Positions 26,066 to 34,638 of a stretch of 55,445 nt of DNA are shown here, piece after piece (within the stretch, counting starts at the first letter, position 1; each line of letters opens with the position of its first letter). The DNA is taken from assembly GCA_022360055.1 (NCBI GenBank), contig JAKSDO010000238.1, positions 1-55,445 on the forward strand, in the 5' to 3' direction. Origin of the DNA: Cytophagales bacterium (GTDB lineage: Bacteria; Bacteroidota; Bacteroidia; Cytophagales; Cyclobacteriaceae). Below the pieces are notes generated by a model. It had not been told where the DNA came from and ran no database searches. It saw only the letters and a list, made by a program, of their open reading frames with translations. Both the position numbers and the translations under genes were made by a program.

Positions 26066-26337
26066 CTGTTTATATTTTTATAGTTTACTGACACCCAGAA
26101 CAACATAATCATGCTCTTGCGTGTCCTGAAAATTGCTCCGGTCTTACCGGTTTCATTTTCTTTTATTACGCCCTTCTTAAAAGGATTGCAAATTTAGGAA
26201 AAACATATCGAACTGCAATGTTCTTGCCGAAAAGTTTTTTTCTTCGCTTTTTGTGGAACTCCTTTCGTGTTCCCAAAAGAATAGTGATTCTTCGGATGCA
26301 CTCCCCGGATAAGGTTAATGGTTTTACGGATTTGGCA
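26066..26337 (-). promoter_or_regulatory. rpmE promoter and 5' leader with small hairpin
   Basis: On the minus strand TTG (26218-26216), 19 bases, then TAAATTTG (26196-26189) match the Bacteroidota promoter well. The predicted leader of about 120 bases contains a CCGGT/ACCGG hairpin with a three-base loop near 26134-26146. The rest, up to the rdgB stop at 26338, holds no gene that I can see. Confidence 0.6.
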
Positions 26338-26916
26338 TTAAGATTTTGTTTTTAAGAAATCGACCAGTTTTTCAATAGCAATTGCCCGGTGGCTGATTTT
26401 GTTTTTTTGGCTTAAATCCAAATCGGCAAAAGTACACGGCCAACCATCCGGTATAAAAATCGGATCGTAGCCAAATCCATGGGCTCCCGAAGCATGTTCG
26501 GCTATTCTTCCGGCAACTTCTCCGCGAAACTGGTGTGTAATACCGTCTAGAATTAAAGTGATTATGGTAACAAATTTGGCTTTTCTGTTCTTAATTCCAC
26601 TTAGATTCTTAAGTAATAATGCCATATTATCCTGACTATTCTTATCGGGGCCCGCGTACCTGGCAGAATTAACGCCTGGATCATTGTCCAGAGCGTCGAC
26701 CAGTAGACCGGTATCATCGGCAAAACAATTCACCTTATAGGTATCATAAATAAACTGAGCCTTTTCCAGTGAGTTTTCCTCAAGGGTGTCGTGCGACTCG
26801 GTCAATTCTTCAAAATGCTTTAAATCAGAAAGGCTTATGATATCATAAGCCTTTCCAAGTTTTTCCATGATCTCTCTGAGTTTGTTCTTATTGTTTGTCG
26901 CAAAACAGATTCTCAT
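26338..26916 (-). CDS. rdgB: Non-canonical purine NTP pyrophosphatase (RdgB/HAM1)
   Basis: A 192-residue enzyme with every family motif: CFATNNKNKLREI at the start, LEENSLEKA, FADDTGLLVDALDNDPGVNS, ARYAG and GFGYDPIFIP. It hydrolyses ITP, dITP and XTP to monophosphates to keep them out of DNA and RNA. It is the last gene of the operon that starts at 29813, 12 bases after the FKBP gene. Confidence 0.97.
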   Translation of the reverse strand: MRICFATNNKNKLREIMEKLGKAYDIISLSDLKHFEELTESHDTLEENSLEKAQFIYDTYKVNCFADDTGLLVDALDNDPGVNSARYAGPDKNSQDNMALLLKNLSGIKNRKAKFVTIITLILDGITHQFRGEVAGRIAEHASGAHGFGYDPIFIPDGWPCTFADLDLSQKNKISHRAIAIEKLVDFLKTKS

Positions 26917-26928
26917 GGTGCAATCGCT

Positions 26929-27831
26929 TTATTTAGTCACTTTCAAAACATCAATACCAAATAGAATTGGAGTATTAGGTTGAATTGCCGAGCCACTTCC
27001 GGCTTTGCCATAAGCATAAACGGAAGGGATCAATATTGTGGCCGAATCTTCCAGATGCAATTGGGAAACCCCGGCTTCAAATCCTACGATTAGCGAGCCA
27101 TTTCCCAACTCGGTCTGTAAGTTTCCTGTGTCGAAAACCGTTCCGTCGAGTAATTCTCCCTGATACGCAACCGTAACGTTATCTCCAAAATCAGCGGTAA
27201 CATTCTGATCACCATTTTTGTGAACGACATATCGTATGCCGTAGTTTTCTTCTACTGAAGCTGTCCAGTTGTTATTCGCGATATATTCGTCGATATCGTC
27301 AAGATCTTCTTCGAGCGTTTTGATCTCAATGATTTTGACGTTATAAACAAGAATACTATTGGGAGGAACGTTTTTGTATGCATCGTCCTGAAACCCCCAG
27401 GGCGATGGAGAATAGATGGTGACCGAATCTCCCTCATTTCGTCCGAGCAATCCAATAAGCAGGCCACTTGTCACTTCGGTCATTGAATTCCCCTGCCCTA
27501 ATGAGACCGTTTGAGACGCGCCGTCGAATGTGTTGATAAATTCAACCCCGTCCAGTGTAGAGCCTCGAAAATGTACCTCTAAATCCGCATTTAACACGAC
27601 TTTATACCCTGATCCGTATCTGTTTATATCGTAAAATACCCCCGTTGAGTCCATTTCAGCGTCAATCCCATTGGCACTAAGATGTGCTTTGATTGTCCCA
27701 ACATCTTCTACGAGTATGGCATTGAAATCATAAAAGTCTTCGTCGCCGTTAAGGCAAGACTGCAACAATATGCAAGTGCCGATCGCTGCAAGATAAAACC
27801 AACCTCTCACTTCAAACTTACGAAACCGCAT
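26929..27831 (-). CDS. FKBP-type peptidyl-prolyl isomerase lipoprotein, two FKBP domains
   Basis: The 300-residue protein has a lipoprotein signal (IGTCILLQSC, Cys35). Two FKBP domains follow: about 80-175 (ADLEVHFRGSTLDGVEF, then EGDSVTIYSPSPWGFQDD) and about 205-298 (GDNVTVAYQGELLDGTVFDTG, then DSATILIPSVYAYGKAGSG). The second keeps more of the active-site residues. It probably assists folding of envelope proteins. It lies 19 bases after the GldI-like gene. Confidence 0.92.
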   Translation of the reverse strand: MRFRKFEVRGWFYLAAIGTCILLQSCLNGDEDFYDFNAILVEDVGTIKAHLSANGIDAEMDSTGVFYDINRYGSGYKVVLNADLEVHFRGSTLDGVEFINTFDGASQTVSLGQGNSMTEVTSGLLIGLLGRNEGDSVTIYSPSPWGFQDDAYKNVPPNSILVYNVKIIEIKTLEEDLDDIDEYIANNNWTASVEENYGIRYVVHKNGDQNVTADFGDNVTVAYQGELLDGTVFDTGNLQTELGNGSLIVGFEAGVSQLHLEDSATILIPSVYAYGKAGSGSAIQPNTPILFGIDVLKVTK

Positions 27832-27850
27832 GACTAGTTAAATTTGTTTG

Positions 27851-28780
27851 TTAATTTATATCTACGAGTTCTATCTCGAACTTCAAAATGCTATTCGCTT
27901 TAATGATCTCCGATCTTGCCTGTGGGCCATAGGCCAATGAAGACGGAATATATAATGTTCCTTTTCCCCCTTTTTTGAGAAGCATTATACCGAGATCCCA
28001 ACCAATTATTACATTCCCCAGGCCTAACTGAAAATCGATCGGTGCATTTCGATCTAATGAGGAATCAAATTTGGTCCCATCCAATAAAGTGCCGGTGTAA
28101 TGTACCTTTACAAAATTACCGGGTTCGGGATGGTCGCCTGTTCCTTCATTATCAATTGTGTAACGCAAACCGGATGCCGTAGATTGAGCTATAATCTGGT
28201 TTTCTTTTAAATGCTTATCGATGATTTCCAAATCAGAATTTATTTTTTCTTGATTTTCAGTAATAAACTCGTCCATATACTTTTTTCTTTCCTCCAAAGC
28301 ACCTTTCATTTGCTCTTTTTGCATTGCCCGCATCATTTCATCCGCCTCTTCTCTGGACATGTACTTTGAAGCCCCAACACAAAAAGTAATTTCACCTTCA
28401 GTATTCAAATACGGAGGCACCGGTGCTTTAAAAGACTCGGCAAACAACTGTTTGGTTGGAAACTTTAATAATACTGAGTCCCCTTCTTTAAGCATCGAAA
28501 ATGCCTTATACAAAATTCCCATTTGATTCCATTGATTTGTATCGCACGGGAACATCACGGGTTGAACATCGGTCGATTCAAATAAGACAGAATCTTTTTC
28601 ATTCTTGTACATCATATTGTATACCACTACTTCGCCCTGCTTTGGTGTTTCTCCGGAGCCCTTTTTTACATATTTATACTGATAGCCGTCTTCAGAAATA
28701 CGGAACTCTTCCGACTGACAACCGATATTTGCCCATACAACCATTATGGCCGTAATGATGCGTATTACTTTAAAATTCAT
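27851..28780 (-). CDS. gldI: GldI-like FKBP-type peptidyl-prolyl isomerase lipoprotein
   Basis: This 309-residue protein has a lipoprotein signal ending in ANIGC. Residues about 35-130 look like a first, degenerate FKBP domain, 130-200 are helical with many charged residues, and 210-309 form a standard FKBP domain (GNFVKVHYTGTLLDGTKFDS, GKGTLYIPSSLAYGPQ). The order nrnA-gldI opposite ndk matches my recollection of gliding-motility gene neighbourhoods in flavobacteria, where GldI is an FKBP needed for gliding and T9SS. The name rests on that and is less certain than the fold. Confidence 0.75.
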   Translation of the reverse strand: MNFKVIRIITAIMVVWANIGCQSEEFRISEDGYQYKYVKKGSGETPKQGEVVVYNMMYKNEKDSVLFESTDVQPVMFPCDTNQWNQMGILYKAFSMLKEGDSVLLKFPTKQLFAESFKAPVPPYLNTEGEITFCVGASKYMSREEADEMMRAMQKEQMKGALEERKKYMDEFITENQEKINSDLEIIDKHLKENQIIAQSTASGLRYTIDNEGTGDHPEPGNFVKVHYTGTLLDGTKFDSSLDRNAPIDFQLGLGNVIIGWDLGIMLLKKGGKGTLYIPSSLAYGPQARSEIIKANSILKFEIELVDIN

Positions 28781-28781
28781 T

Positions 28782-29813
28782 CTAGTTTGTTTTATGAAAA
28801 TTTTTATTTAACTGCTTCTTATAGGTTTTAATTATCCTCTCAAATTTATCTACGGTCTCCTGTAAGCTCAGGTCCGATATACCACCGGCTGCATTTGGAT
28901 GTCCGCCTCCGTTAAAGTGTTCTTTTGCAAAATCGTTAACAGAAAAATCGCCTTTAGACCGAAGAGATATCCTTATAGTATCCGGGCGTTCGATGATTAC
29001 AGCCGAAAAAACTACTCCTTTTAATGAAAGTGCATAATTTACCAGGCCTTCCGTATCTCCGGTTTTTGAATTGTATTTTTTCAAATCTTCGGAACTGATC
29101 CAGAAGTATGCCGTACGAAGATCCTTAATCACCTTCAGTTTATTATTTAGAGCATAACCTGTAAATTTCAGGCGATCTAATGAGTTATTGTCGTAAATAT
29201 ACCGTCCGACTTTAGCAATGTCGGCGCCGAGTTCAATGAGATCTGCTGTTACAAGGTGTACATTTTTAGTCGTATTTGGATGTTTAAATTGACCGGTATC
29301 GGTCATAATGCCGGCGTATAGGCATTCGGCTATGCTTGCATCAATTTGATCCCGGTCGCCCAGATCGACAATCAATTTATATACGAGCTCTGCGGTAGCG
29401 GCAGCCTGGGTGCTCCAAAACTCATAGTCGGCAAATCGCTCAGGCTCCAAGTGGTGATCAATCAACACCTTTACGGCATTGGATTCACCCACCATATCCC
29501 CCAATTCATTGATTCTGTAAAGGCAATTGAAATCCAGGCAAAAAATCAGATCCGCCTCTCCGACGAGTTTCTCGGACTTTTCTTCATTGCCCCCTGCTTC
29601 GAAGTCGATAACATCCTTTTCTCCATCCATCCAATTTAGAAATTCCGGATAATCCGAAGGAGAAATTACATGCACTTCGTGCCCCTTCTTGGTAAGGTAA
29701 CTTGCAAGACCCAACGAAGAACCCAGGGCATCGGCATCGGGTTTGTAATGCGTAGTTACCACAATTTTTTTTGGAGTGTCTAAAAGTTCTTTGAACGATT
29801 TTAATTTTTGCAT
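28782..29813 (-). CDS. nrnA: DHH/DHHA1 phosphoesterase, NrnA-type oligoribonuclease/PAP phosphatase
   Basis: A 343-residue protein with THYKPDADALGSSLGLA, FCLDFNCLYRINELGD, LIDHHLEPERF (DHH) and the DHHA1 motif GGGHPNAAGG. NrnA-type enzymes degrade nanoRNAs and pAp or cyclic-dinucleotide products. ATG 29813 is chosen because family similarity begins at MQKLKSFKELLDTP; 71 more upstream codons are open but look like leader DNA and contain a promoter-like box. It is the first gene of the operon nrnA-gldI-FKBP-rdgB. Confidence 0.9.
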   Translation of the reverse strand: MQKLKSFKELLDTPKKIVVTTHYKPDADALGSSLGLASYLTKKGHEVHVISPSDYPEFLNWMDGEKDVIDFEAGGNEEKSEKLVGEADLIFCLDFNCLYRINELGDMVGESNAVKVLIDHHLEPERFADYEFWSTQAAATAELVYKLIVDLGDRDQIDASIAECLYAGIMTDTGQFKHPNTTKNVHLVTADLIELGADIAKVGRYIYDNNSLDRLKFTGYALNNKLKVIKDLRTAYFWISSEDLKKYNSKTGDTEGLVNYALSLKGVVFSAVIIERPDTIRISLRSKGDFSVNDFAKEHFNGGGHPNAAGGISDLSLQETVDKFERIIKTYKKQLNKNFHKTN

Positions 29814-29814
29814 A

Positions 29815-29835
29815 TAAAAAGCCCAAAAATGGGCT
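29815..29835 (-). terminator. Terminator-like hairpin directly before the nrnA start codon
   Basis: On the minus strand AGCCCA (29835-29830) pairs with TGGGCT (29825-29820) around a TTTT loop, then a run of T reaches to within a few bases of the nrnA ATG. It could act as an attenuator or hide the start region. The structure is visible; the function is inference. Confidence 0.55.
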
Positions 29836-30026
29836 GATATGAAACAAGTTGCAAAACTGCGAATAAAAAGAGTAAAAACAAAAATGGAGCCGCGTCGAAT
29901 TAATGATTGGATAAATCCATGGTCAAATCTCACTTTGAGGTATTGTTCATAATTGGCATAAAATACCTTAAACAGGATCTTTCCGGCTTCGTGAGGGTGA
30001 AATTTCTCGCAAAAGCATAAACACAA

Positions 30027-30063
30027 ATAAAAAGATCGGTGGGTTGATTCTTGTACTACCGAT
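30027..30063 (-). terminator. Orphan terminator-like hairpin upstream of nrnA
   Basis: On the minus strand ATCGGT (30063-30058) pairs with ACCGAT (30040-30035) around a long loop, followed by a T-rich run (CTTTTTATTT). No minus-strand gene precedes it, so any transcript it ends would have to begin between about 30064 and 30250. Confidence 0.4.
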
Positions 30064-30215
30064 GACGTGTTTTTATAATAATCAGTAAATCAAATAAATA
30101 CACAAGACTACGTCATTCAAATTTGTGCGTTTTGAAAAAATGTTAGGCCTCGAAATGAGGTATGACCAAATCAATATTATTTAAGTATTCTATGCACCGA
30201 TAAGTGATAATCTTC

Positions 30216-30223
30216 TATTTTTG
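30216..30223 (+). promoter_or_regulatory. TAnnTTTG promoter box of ndk
   Basis: TATTTTTG is an exact match to the Bacteroidota -7 consensus, 27 bases before the ndk ATG. The -33 element is not clear. Confidence 0.5.
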
Positions 30224-30250
30224 CTTTTTTTAGATTTAACAGATAATTGA

Positions 30251-30670
30251 ATGGCTACGAACAGAACGTTTACAATGATCAAACCCGATGCCGTTGCAGA
30301 AGGGCATAGTGGCGCTATCCTTAAAATCATTGAAGAGGCTGGCTTTAGAATTGTTGCTTTAAAAATGGTGAAACTGAGCAAGGAACGAGCCGGTCAGTTT
30401 TACGAGGTACACAAAGAAAGGCCTTTTTATGGAAGTTTGTGTGACTATATGTCGTCCGGACATATCATTGCAGCTATCCTTGAAAAGGAAAATGCGGTGA
30501 CTGATTTCAGAAAATTGATTGGAGCGACAAATCCGGAAGAGGCCGCCGAGGGAACTATTAGAAAGCTTTATGCCAAAAGCGTTGAATCTAATGCCGTTCA
30601 TGGTTCGGATTCGGATGAGAACGCTGAGATTGAAGGAAATTTTTACTTTTCCAATATCGAAAAATTTTAA
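30251..30670 (+). CDS. ndk: Nucleoside diphosphate kinase
   Basis: A 139-residue full-length Ndk: [10 protein letters not shown] at the start, RPFYGSL, and NAVHGSDS with the phosphorylated His117. It balances NTP and dNTP pools by moving the gamma phosphate of ATP to other NDPs. It is divergent from the nrnA-gldI operon and followed by a strong convergent hairpin. Confidence 0.98.
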   Translation: MATNRTFTMIKPDAVAEGHSGAILKIIEEAGFRIVALKMVKLSKERAGQFYEVHKERPFYGSLCDYMSSGHIIAAILEKENAVTDFRKLIGATNPEEAAEGTIRKLYAKSVESNAVHGSDSDENAEIEGNFYFSNIEKF

Positions 30671-30678
30671 GCCTTTTT

Positions 30679-30709
30679 GTTGATGTTGTTGATTCCAGAC
30701 AACATCAAC
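30679..30709. terminator. Hairpin between convergent ndk and UPF0104 genes
   Basis: GTTGATGTTGT (30679-30689) and ACAACATCAAC (30699-30709) form a perfect 11-pair stem with a nine-base loop. T-rich sequence flanks it on both strands (TTT after it on plus, and AAAAA before it on plus giving T on the plus-upstream side only weakly). It overlaps the last codons of the minus-strand gene. Probably a bidirectional terminator or transcript-end stabiliser. Confidence 0.6.
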
Positions 30710-31763
30710 TTTCAGCCTTTCCATGAAAAAATACTCTTTTTATCCATCGGGGTAAAAAGATGGCTCCCAAAAGCAAATACGGATAATAAGTAAAAAGCCT
30801 CCATAATATATTTACTATTATTGTATAATCTCCCAAGTACATTTTAAAGAAAGACGGAAAAATTGCTTCCGCAGTACCACTGCTCCCTGGCGTAGGAGAG
30901 ATAAGCATGACTACCCATAAAATAATTTGCTTTCCAAAAATTAAAACGTGTTCATTCAGGGATATTCTAGTGAAAGCCGACATTAAAAAATTGAGAAGCA
31001 AATATCTCGAAGACCATATGAAAACCGTAGACAACGAGAGGTAAATCCAGAATTTCGCCCCCATACCTTTCAATTGCTCTGAGGCCAGGATCATTTCCGT
31101 ACCCCGTTCGTATGCGGCATATCTCCATTTTCTCAGATATTTCAAGGAAGTAATTTTTATAAGTACCCACTTGAATAGTCGGGGATTTATTAACAAAGCA
31201 AACGCCATGACAAATGTATAGAGCGCGATTAATCCATAGCTCAAAAAGAACAATGCACTCAGGCTGTCTTCCAGAATATGTGAGGATTCCGAATTCGATG
31301 GAAAAATACTTTCCATACCTAAAAAAAGCGCGATAGGGGCGAGAAGAACGAAAAACAGGTTGTCAAATACCGCTGTGAGAAGCACATAACCAAGGGCTTT
31401 CCCCGGTTTAATGTTTTCTTTCCATAAAATAAAAACAGCCACAGCCGTTCCTCCAACGACAGAAGGCGTAACCGCCGAGGCAAACTCCCAAAGAATGATC
31501 ACATAAAGGCTACTTTTCCAGGAAAGTTCGTTGTTCGTAATACTTCTTATTCTGAATATATAGCCGGCAAATCGCGAAAAGAAGACAAGAATGGCGAGCA
31601 GGATTGGGGTTGCGGTCGCATCAAAGATGAGGCTCAGCTTATCGGCGCTCATTTCAGGATCGCTTAGAAACAGGTAAATCACAATCCCAAGACCCAAAAC
31701 AACCGGGACCCAGATTTTCCTTGGATTCAGGGTTTTTAGGATTTTTTTCGCATCAAGATCCAT
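30705..31763 (-). CDS. UPF0104/LPG-synthase-TM (AglD-like) membrane protein
   Basis: This 352-residue protein has about eight membrane segments and the family motifs FASAVTPSVVGGTAVAVFIL (with PxxxGG) and SPTPGSSGTAEAIFPSFF (PGxxGxxE). Proteins of this family occur as the flippase part of MprF or as stand-alone membrane proteins, some linked to glycosylation. It starts right after the scpA stop with no gap, so the two are cotranscribed. The specific substrate is unknown. Confidence 0.88.
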   Translation of the reverse strand: MDLDAKKILKTLNPRKIWVPVVLGLGIVIYLFLSDPEMSADKLSLIFDATATPILLAILVFFSRFAGYIFRIRSITNNELSWKSSLYVIILWEFASAVTPSVVGGTAVAVFILWKENIKPGKALGYVLLTAVFDNLFFVLLAPIALFLGMESIFPSNSESSHILEDSLSALFFLSYGLIALYTFVMAFALLINPRLFKWVLIKITSLKYLRKWRYAAYERGTEMILASEQLKGMGAKFWIYLSLSTVFIWSSRYLLLNFLMSAFTRISLNEHVLIFGKQIILWVVMLISPTPGSSGTAEAIFPSFFKMYLGDYTIIVNILWRLFTYYPYLLLGAIFLPRWIKRVFFHGKAES

Positions 31764-32507
31764 TTAGTCTGCCAGTTCTTTTCGTTCTATCCAAAAATTG
31801 TTGTAACCTTCTCCAATGCGAATATTTACCTGGTTGAGTTGTAATAATTCCAGAATAGCCAGAAAATTGTAGATTACTCCGATTTTGTCGTGATTGTAAT
31901 CAATTATCTGGGTAAAGGAAAGTTTTCTTTTTTCATGAATTTTATTGAGGATAAAGATCTTTTGATCTTCAATAGTATATGGATATTGGACGATTTGATG
32001 GGTCGGTTTTTCAGATTCAAATTCAAATCGCTTTAAAACTTTCTGATAAACTTTCAACAGCTTGTATAGATCTGTATCCTGTAACTCACTCTCAACATTT
32101 ACCGTTTCACTGAGCTTTTTCATTTCATTCAGAACATTTCCCCGCTTTTCTTTTTGAAGCATTTTTTCCTCCATCAAAGATAGTTCAGCAAGAACGGATT
32201 TGTATTTTTTGTACTCAAGCAGATGTTGCACAAGCTCTTCCCTAGGATCAATTTCATTTCCTTCTTCGTCTAATTGTGGTCTCGGAAGCAGCATTTTGGC
32301 CTTGATTCTCATGAGCTTGGCTGCCACGAGAATAAACTCACTTGCAACTTCAATGTTTAGTTTTTCAAGCTCTTTGAGATAGTCAAGGAAATGCTCTGTG
32401 ATTTGGGAGATGGGGATATCATAAATATCCAGCTCATCTCTTTCAATGAAAAAAAGCAACAAATCAAACGGCCCTTCAAACAGTGGTATTTTTACTTCGA
32501 AACTCAA
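31764..32507 (-). CDS. scpA: Segregation and condensation protein A
   Basis: A 247-residue ScpA kleisin: PLFEGPFDLLLFFIERDELD and EFILVAAKLMRIKAKMLLPR near the N-terminus, a helical middle, and a C-terminal winged-helix region (IYNFLAILELLQLNQVNI). It bridges SMC heads in chromosome condensation. The start is TTG at 32507: no ATG precedes the conserved EVKIPLFEGP segment. A TATCTTTG box lies upstream on the minus strand at 32570-32563. No scpB or smc gene is in the window. Confidence 0.95.
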   Translation of the reverse strand: MSFEVKIPLFEGPFDLLLFFIERDELDIYDIPISQITEHFLDYLKELEKLNIEVASEFILVAAKLMRIKAKMLLPRPQLDEEGNEIDPREELVQHLLEYKKYKSVLAELSLMEEKMLQKEKRGNVLNEMKKLSETVNVESELQDTDLYKLLKVYQKVLKRFEFESEKPTHQIVQYPYTIEDQKIFILNKIHEKRKLSFTQIIDYNHDKIGVIYNFLAILELLQLNQVNIRIGEGYNNFWIERKELAD

Positions 32508-32562
32508 TGAATAACTTTTATCTGTACTTTCGTTTAACCCTAATCCCTGCCTTCCATGATGT

Positions 32563-32570
32563 CAAAGATA
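32563..32570 (-). promoter_or_regulatory. TAnnTTTG promoter box of scpA
   Basis: TATCTTTG on the minus strand matches the -7 consensus exactly, 55 bases before the scpA TTG start. A TTG -33 element was not found. Confidence 0.4.
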
Positions 32571-32589
32571 TTTATTATAAAATGATAAA

Positions 32590-32622
32590 TTGAAGCATTA
32601 ACAAAAAAATAATGTAATTTTG
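32590..32622 (+). promoter_or_regulatory. Promoter of dxs
   Basis: TTG at 32590-32592 and TAATTTTG at 32615-32622, 22 bases apart, fit the Bacteroidota promoter. The leader to the dxs ATG would be about 85-90 bases; I see no riboswitch in it. Confidence 0.55.
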
Positions 32623-32716
32623 AGCCGCTGGAAATTTTTTATGAACATTGACTTTTCTCGCTTTTTGAACAATTATTATTGTTTAATGGTTTCAATGAAA
32701 AGTTAAACAAAAAATT

Positions 32717-34636
32717 ATGTTAATTCAACCTGGCAAAGTACTGGCAAACATCAATTCACCAGAGGATGTTAAAAAACTGAATCAGACTCAACTCATTGAG
32801 CTTTGTAATGACCTCAGACAATTTATTGTTGATAATGTTTCGGTTTACGGAGGTCATTTTGGAGCTAGCCTGGGTGTGGTTGAATTAACGGTCGCCTTGC
32901 ATTATGTTTTTAATACACCGTATGACCAACTGATCTGGGATGTAGGGCATCAGGCGTACGGGCATAAAATATTAACCGGCCGAAAAGATAAATTCTATAC
33001 GAACAGAACCTATCGGGGGATTTCAGGTTTTCCCAAAATATCCGAGAGCGAATACGATGCATTTGGTGTAGGTCATTCTTCCACGTCGATTTCCGCAGCG
33101 CTGGGCATGGCGATAGCTTCGAAATACAAAAATGACAAATCGCGGCAACATATAGCTGTGATAGGCGATGGTGCTATGACCGGTGGATTGGCTTTTGAGG
33201 CGATGAATCATGCCGGAGTTTCAAACTCCAATTTACTTATTATTCTCAACGATAATTGCATGTCAATTGATCCGAATGTTGGGGCGCTTAAAGATTATCT
33301 TACAGACATCACTACTTCTCAGTCGTACAACAGGTTGAAGAATGATGTCTGGAAAGTTCTTGGGAAAATGAGCAAATTTGGAAAGAGCGCTCAGGAGATC
33401 GCCTCCAAATTGGAGAGCAGCCTGAAGTCCCTGATCCTAAATCAAAGCAATCTGTTCGAAGCTTTAAATTTGAGATATTTTGGACCGGTTGATGGCCATG
33501 ATGTGGATCACCTTGTGCACGTACTGGACGATTTGAAAAAGATTCCGGGCCCCAAGATATTACATTGCATTACCACCAAAGGAAAGGGCTATGCCCTTGC
33601 TGAAAAGGATCAGACCAAATGGCACGCTCCCGGGAAGTTTGATAAGGTTACAGGTGTGATACGAAAAAGGGATTTGGAGGCGCCTCAACCGCCAAAATAT
33701 CAAAATGTATTTGGTGAGACATTGCTCGAGTTGGCATTGCAAAACGACAAGATCATGGGGATTACGCCTGCAATGCCTTCCGGTTCTTCCATGAATATCA
33801 TGATGAAAGCCTTGCCGGAGCGGGCATTTGACGTTGGAATTGCGGAACAACATGCGGTTACTTTTTCTGCTGGGTTAGCTGCTCAGGGATTAATCCCCTT
33901 CTGCAATATCTATTCCACATTTATGCAGCGTGCTTACGACCAGGTAATTCACGATGTCGCCATACAGAAATTGCCTGTAATTTTTTGTCTCGACCGGGCG
34001 GGGCTCGTTGGCGCTGACGGGCCGACGCATCACGGTGCCTATGATATTTCCTATATGAGGTGCATTCCAAATTTGGTGATTGCAGCCCCGATGAATGAGT
34101 CCGAACTTCGCAATATGATGTACACGGCTCAACTTCCGGAAGGAGCTCCATTTGTGATAAGGTATCCCAGGGGCCAGGGGGTATTAGTAAATTGGGAAAC
34201 ACCATTCGAAAAGCTGGAAGTCGGTAGAGGAAGAAAAATTAATTCTGGTGAAGATGTTGCGATATTGACGATTGGTCACATAGGGAATTATGCGCAAGAA
34301 GCCGTCCGGGAATTGAAAAAATCCGACATTTGCCCGGCGCACTACGACATGCGATTTGTGAAACCGCTGGATGAAGCGTTGTTGCATCAAGTATTTTCGG
34401 AATTCAGGAAAATCGTAACGGTCGAAGACGGATGTTTGCCCGGTGGTTTTGGTTCGGCTGTTGTCGAATTCATGACGGACCATAATTATGCCGCTCAAGT
34501 CGTTCGATTGGGAATTCCTGATAAACTCATCGAACATGGCGAACCTGAACAACTCCATAGGGAATGCGGATTTGATGCTAAAAGTATAAGAGAGGCCGTT
34601 ATCAAATTATTAGAACCTGAATTAGCTAAGCCTTAA
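32717..34636 (+). CDS. dxs: 1-deoxy-D-xylulose-5-phosphate synthase
   Basis: The 639-residue enzyme is full length. It has the N-terminal SVYGGHFGASLGVVELTVAL and LIWDVGHQAYGHKILTGR, the thiamine-diphosphate motif GDGAMTGG (150-157) with LNDN (177-180), and the pyrimidine-domain motif VGIAEQHAVTFSAGLA followed by the transketolase C-terminal domain. It condenses pyruvate and glyceraldehyde 3-phosphate, the first step of the MEP isoprenoid route, which also supplies the substrate of UppS encoded at 48187. The hydrolase gene starts two bases downstream. Confidence 0.98.
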   Translation: MLIQPGKVLANINSPEDVKKLNQTQLIELCNDLRQFIVDNVSVYGGHFGASLGVVELTVALHYVFNTPYDQLIWDVGHQAYGHKILTGRKDKFYTNRTYRGISGFPKISESEYDAFGVGHSSTSISAALGMAIASKYKNDKSRQHIAVIGDGAMTGGLAFEAMNHAGVSNSNLLIILNDNCMSIDPNVGALKDYLTDITTSQSYNRLKNDVWKVLGKMSKFGKSAQEIASKLESSLKSLILNQSNLFEALNLRYFGPVDGHDVDHLVHVLDDLKKIPGPKILHCITTKGKGYALAEKDQTKWHAPGKFDKVTGVIRKRDLEAPQPPKYQNVFGETLLELALQNDKIMGITPAMPSGSSMNIMMKALPERAFDVGIAEQHAVTFSAGLAAQGLIPFCNIYSTFMQRAYDQVIHDVAIQKLPVIFCLDRAGLVGADGPTHHGAYDISYMRCIPNLVIAAPMNESELRNMMYTAQLPEGAPFVIRYPRGQGVLVNWETPFEKLEVGRGRKINSGEDVAILTIGHIGNYAQEAVRELKKSDICPAHYDMRFVKPLDEALLHQVFSEFRKIVTVEDGCLPGGFGSAVVEFMTDHNYAAQVVRLGIPDKLIEHGEPEQLHRECGFDAKSIREAVIKLLEPELAKP

Positions 34637-34638
34637 TA

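Larger units (their letters stand above)
29814..30250. promoter_or_regulatory. Divergent region between nrnA and ndk with hairpins and promoter boxes
   Basis: These 437 bases hold, on the minus strand, CAGTTTTG (29859-29852, one mismatch from TAnnTTTG) and two terminator-like hairpins listed separately. On the plus strand TATTTTTG (30216-30223) is a perfect -7 box 27 bases before the ndk ATG. No RNA gene or small gene is convincing. Confidence 0.5.

Noticed and set aside
29814-30026. N-terminal extension of nrnA by 71 codons
   Set aside because: Family similarity starts at 29813; the upstream codons cover a promoter-like box and a hairpin and look like leader DNA.
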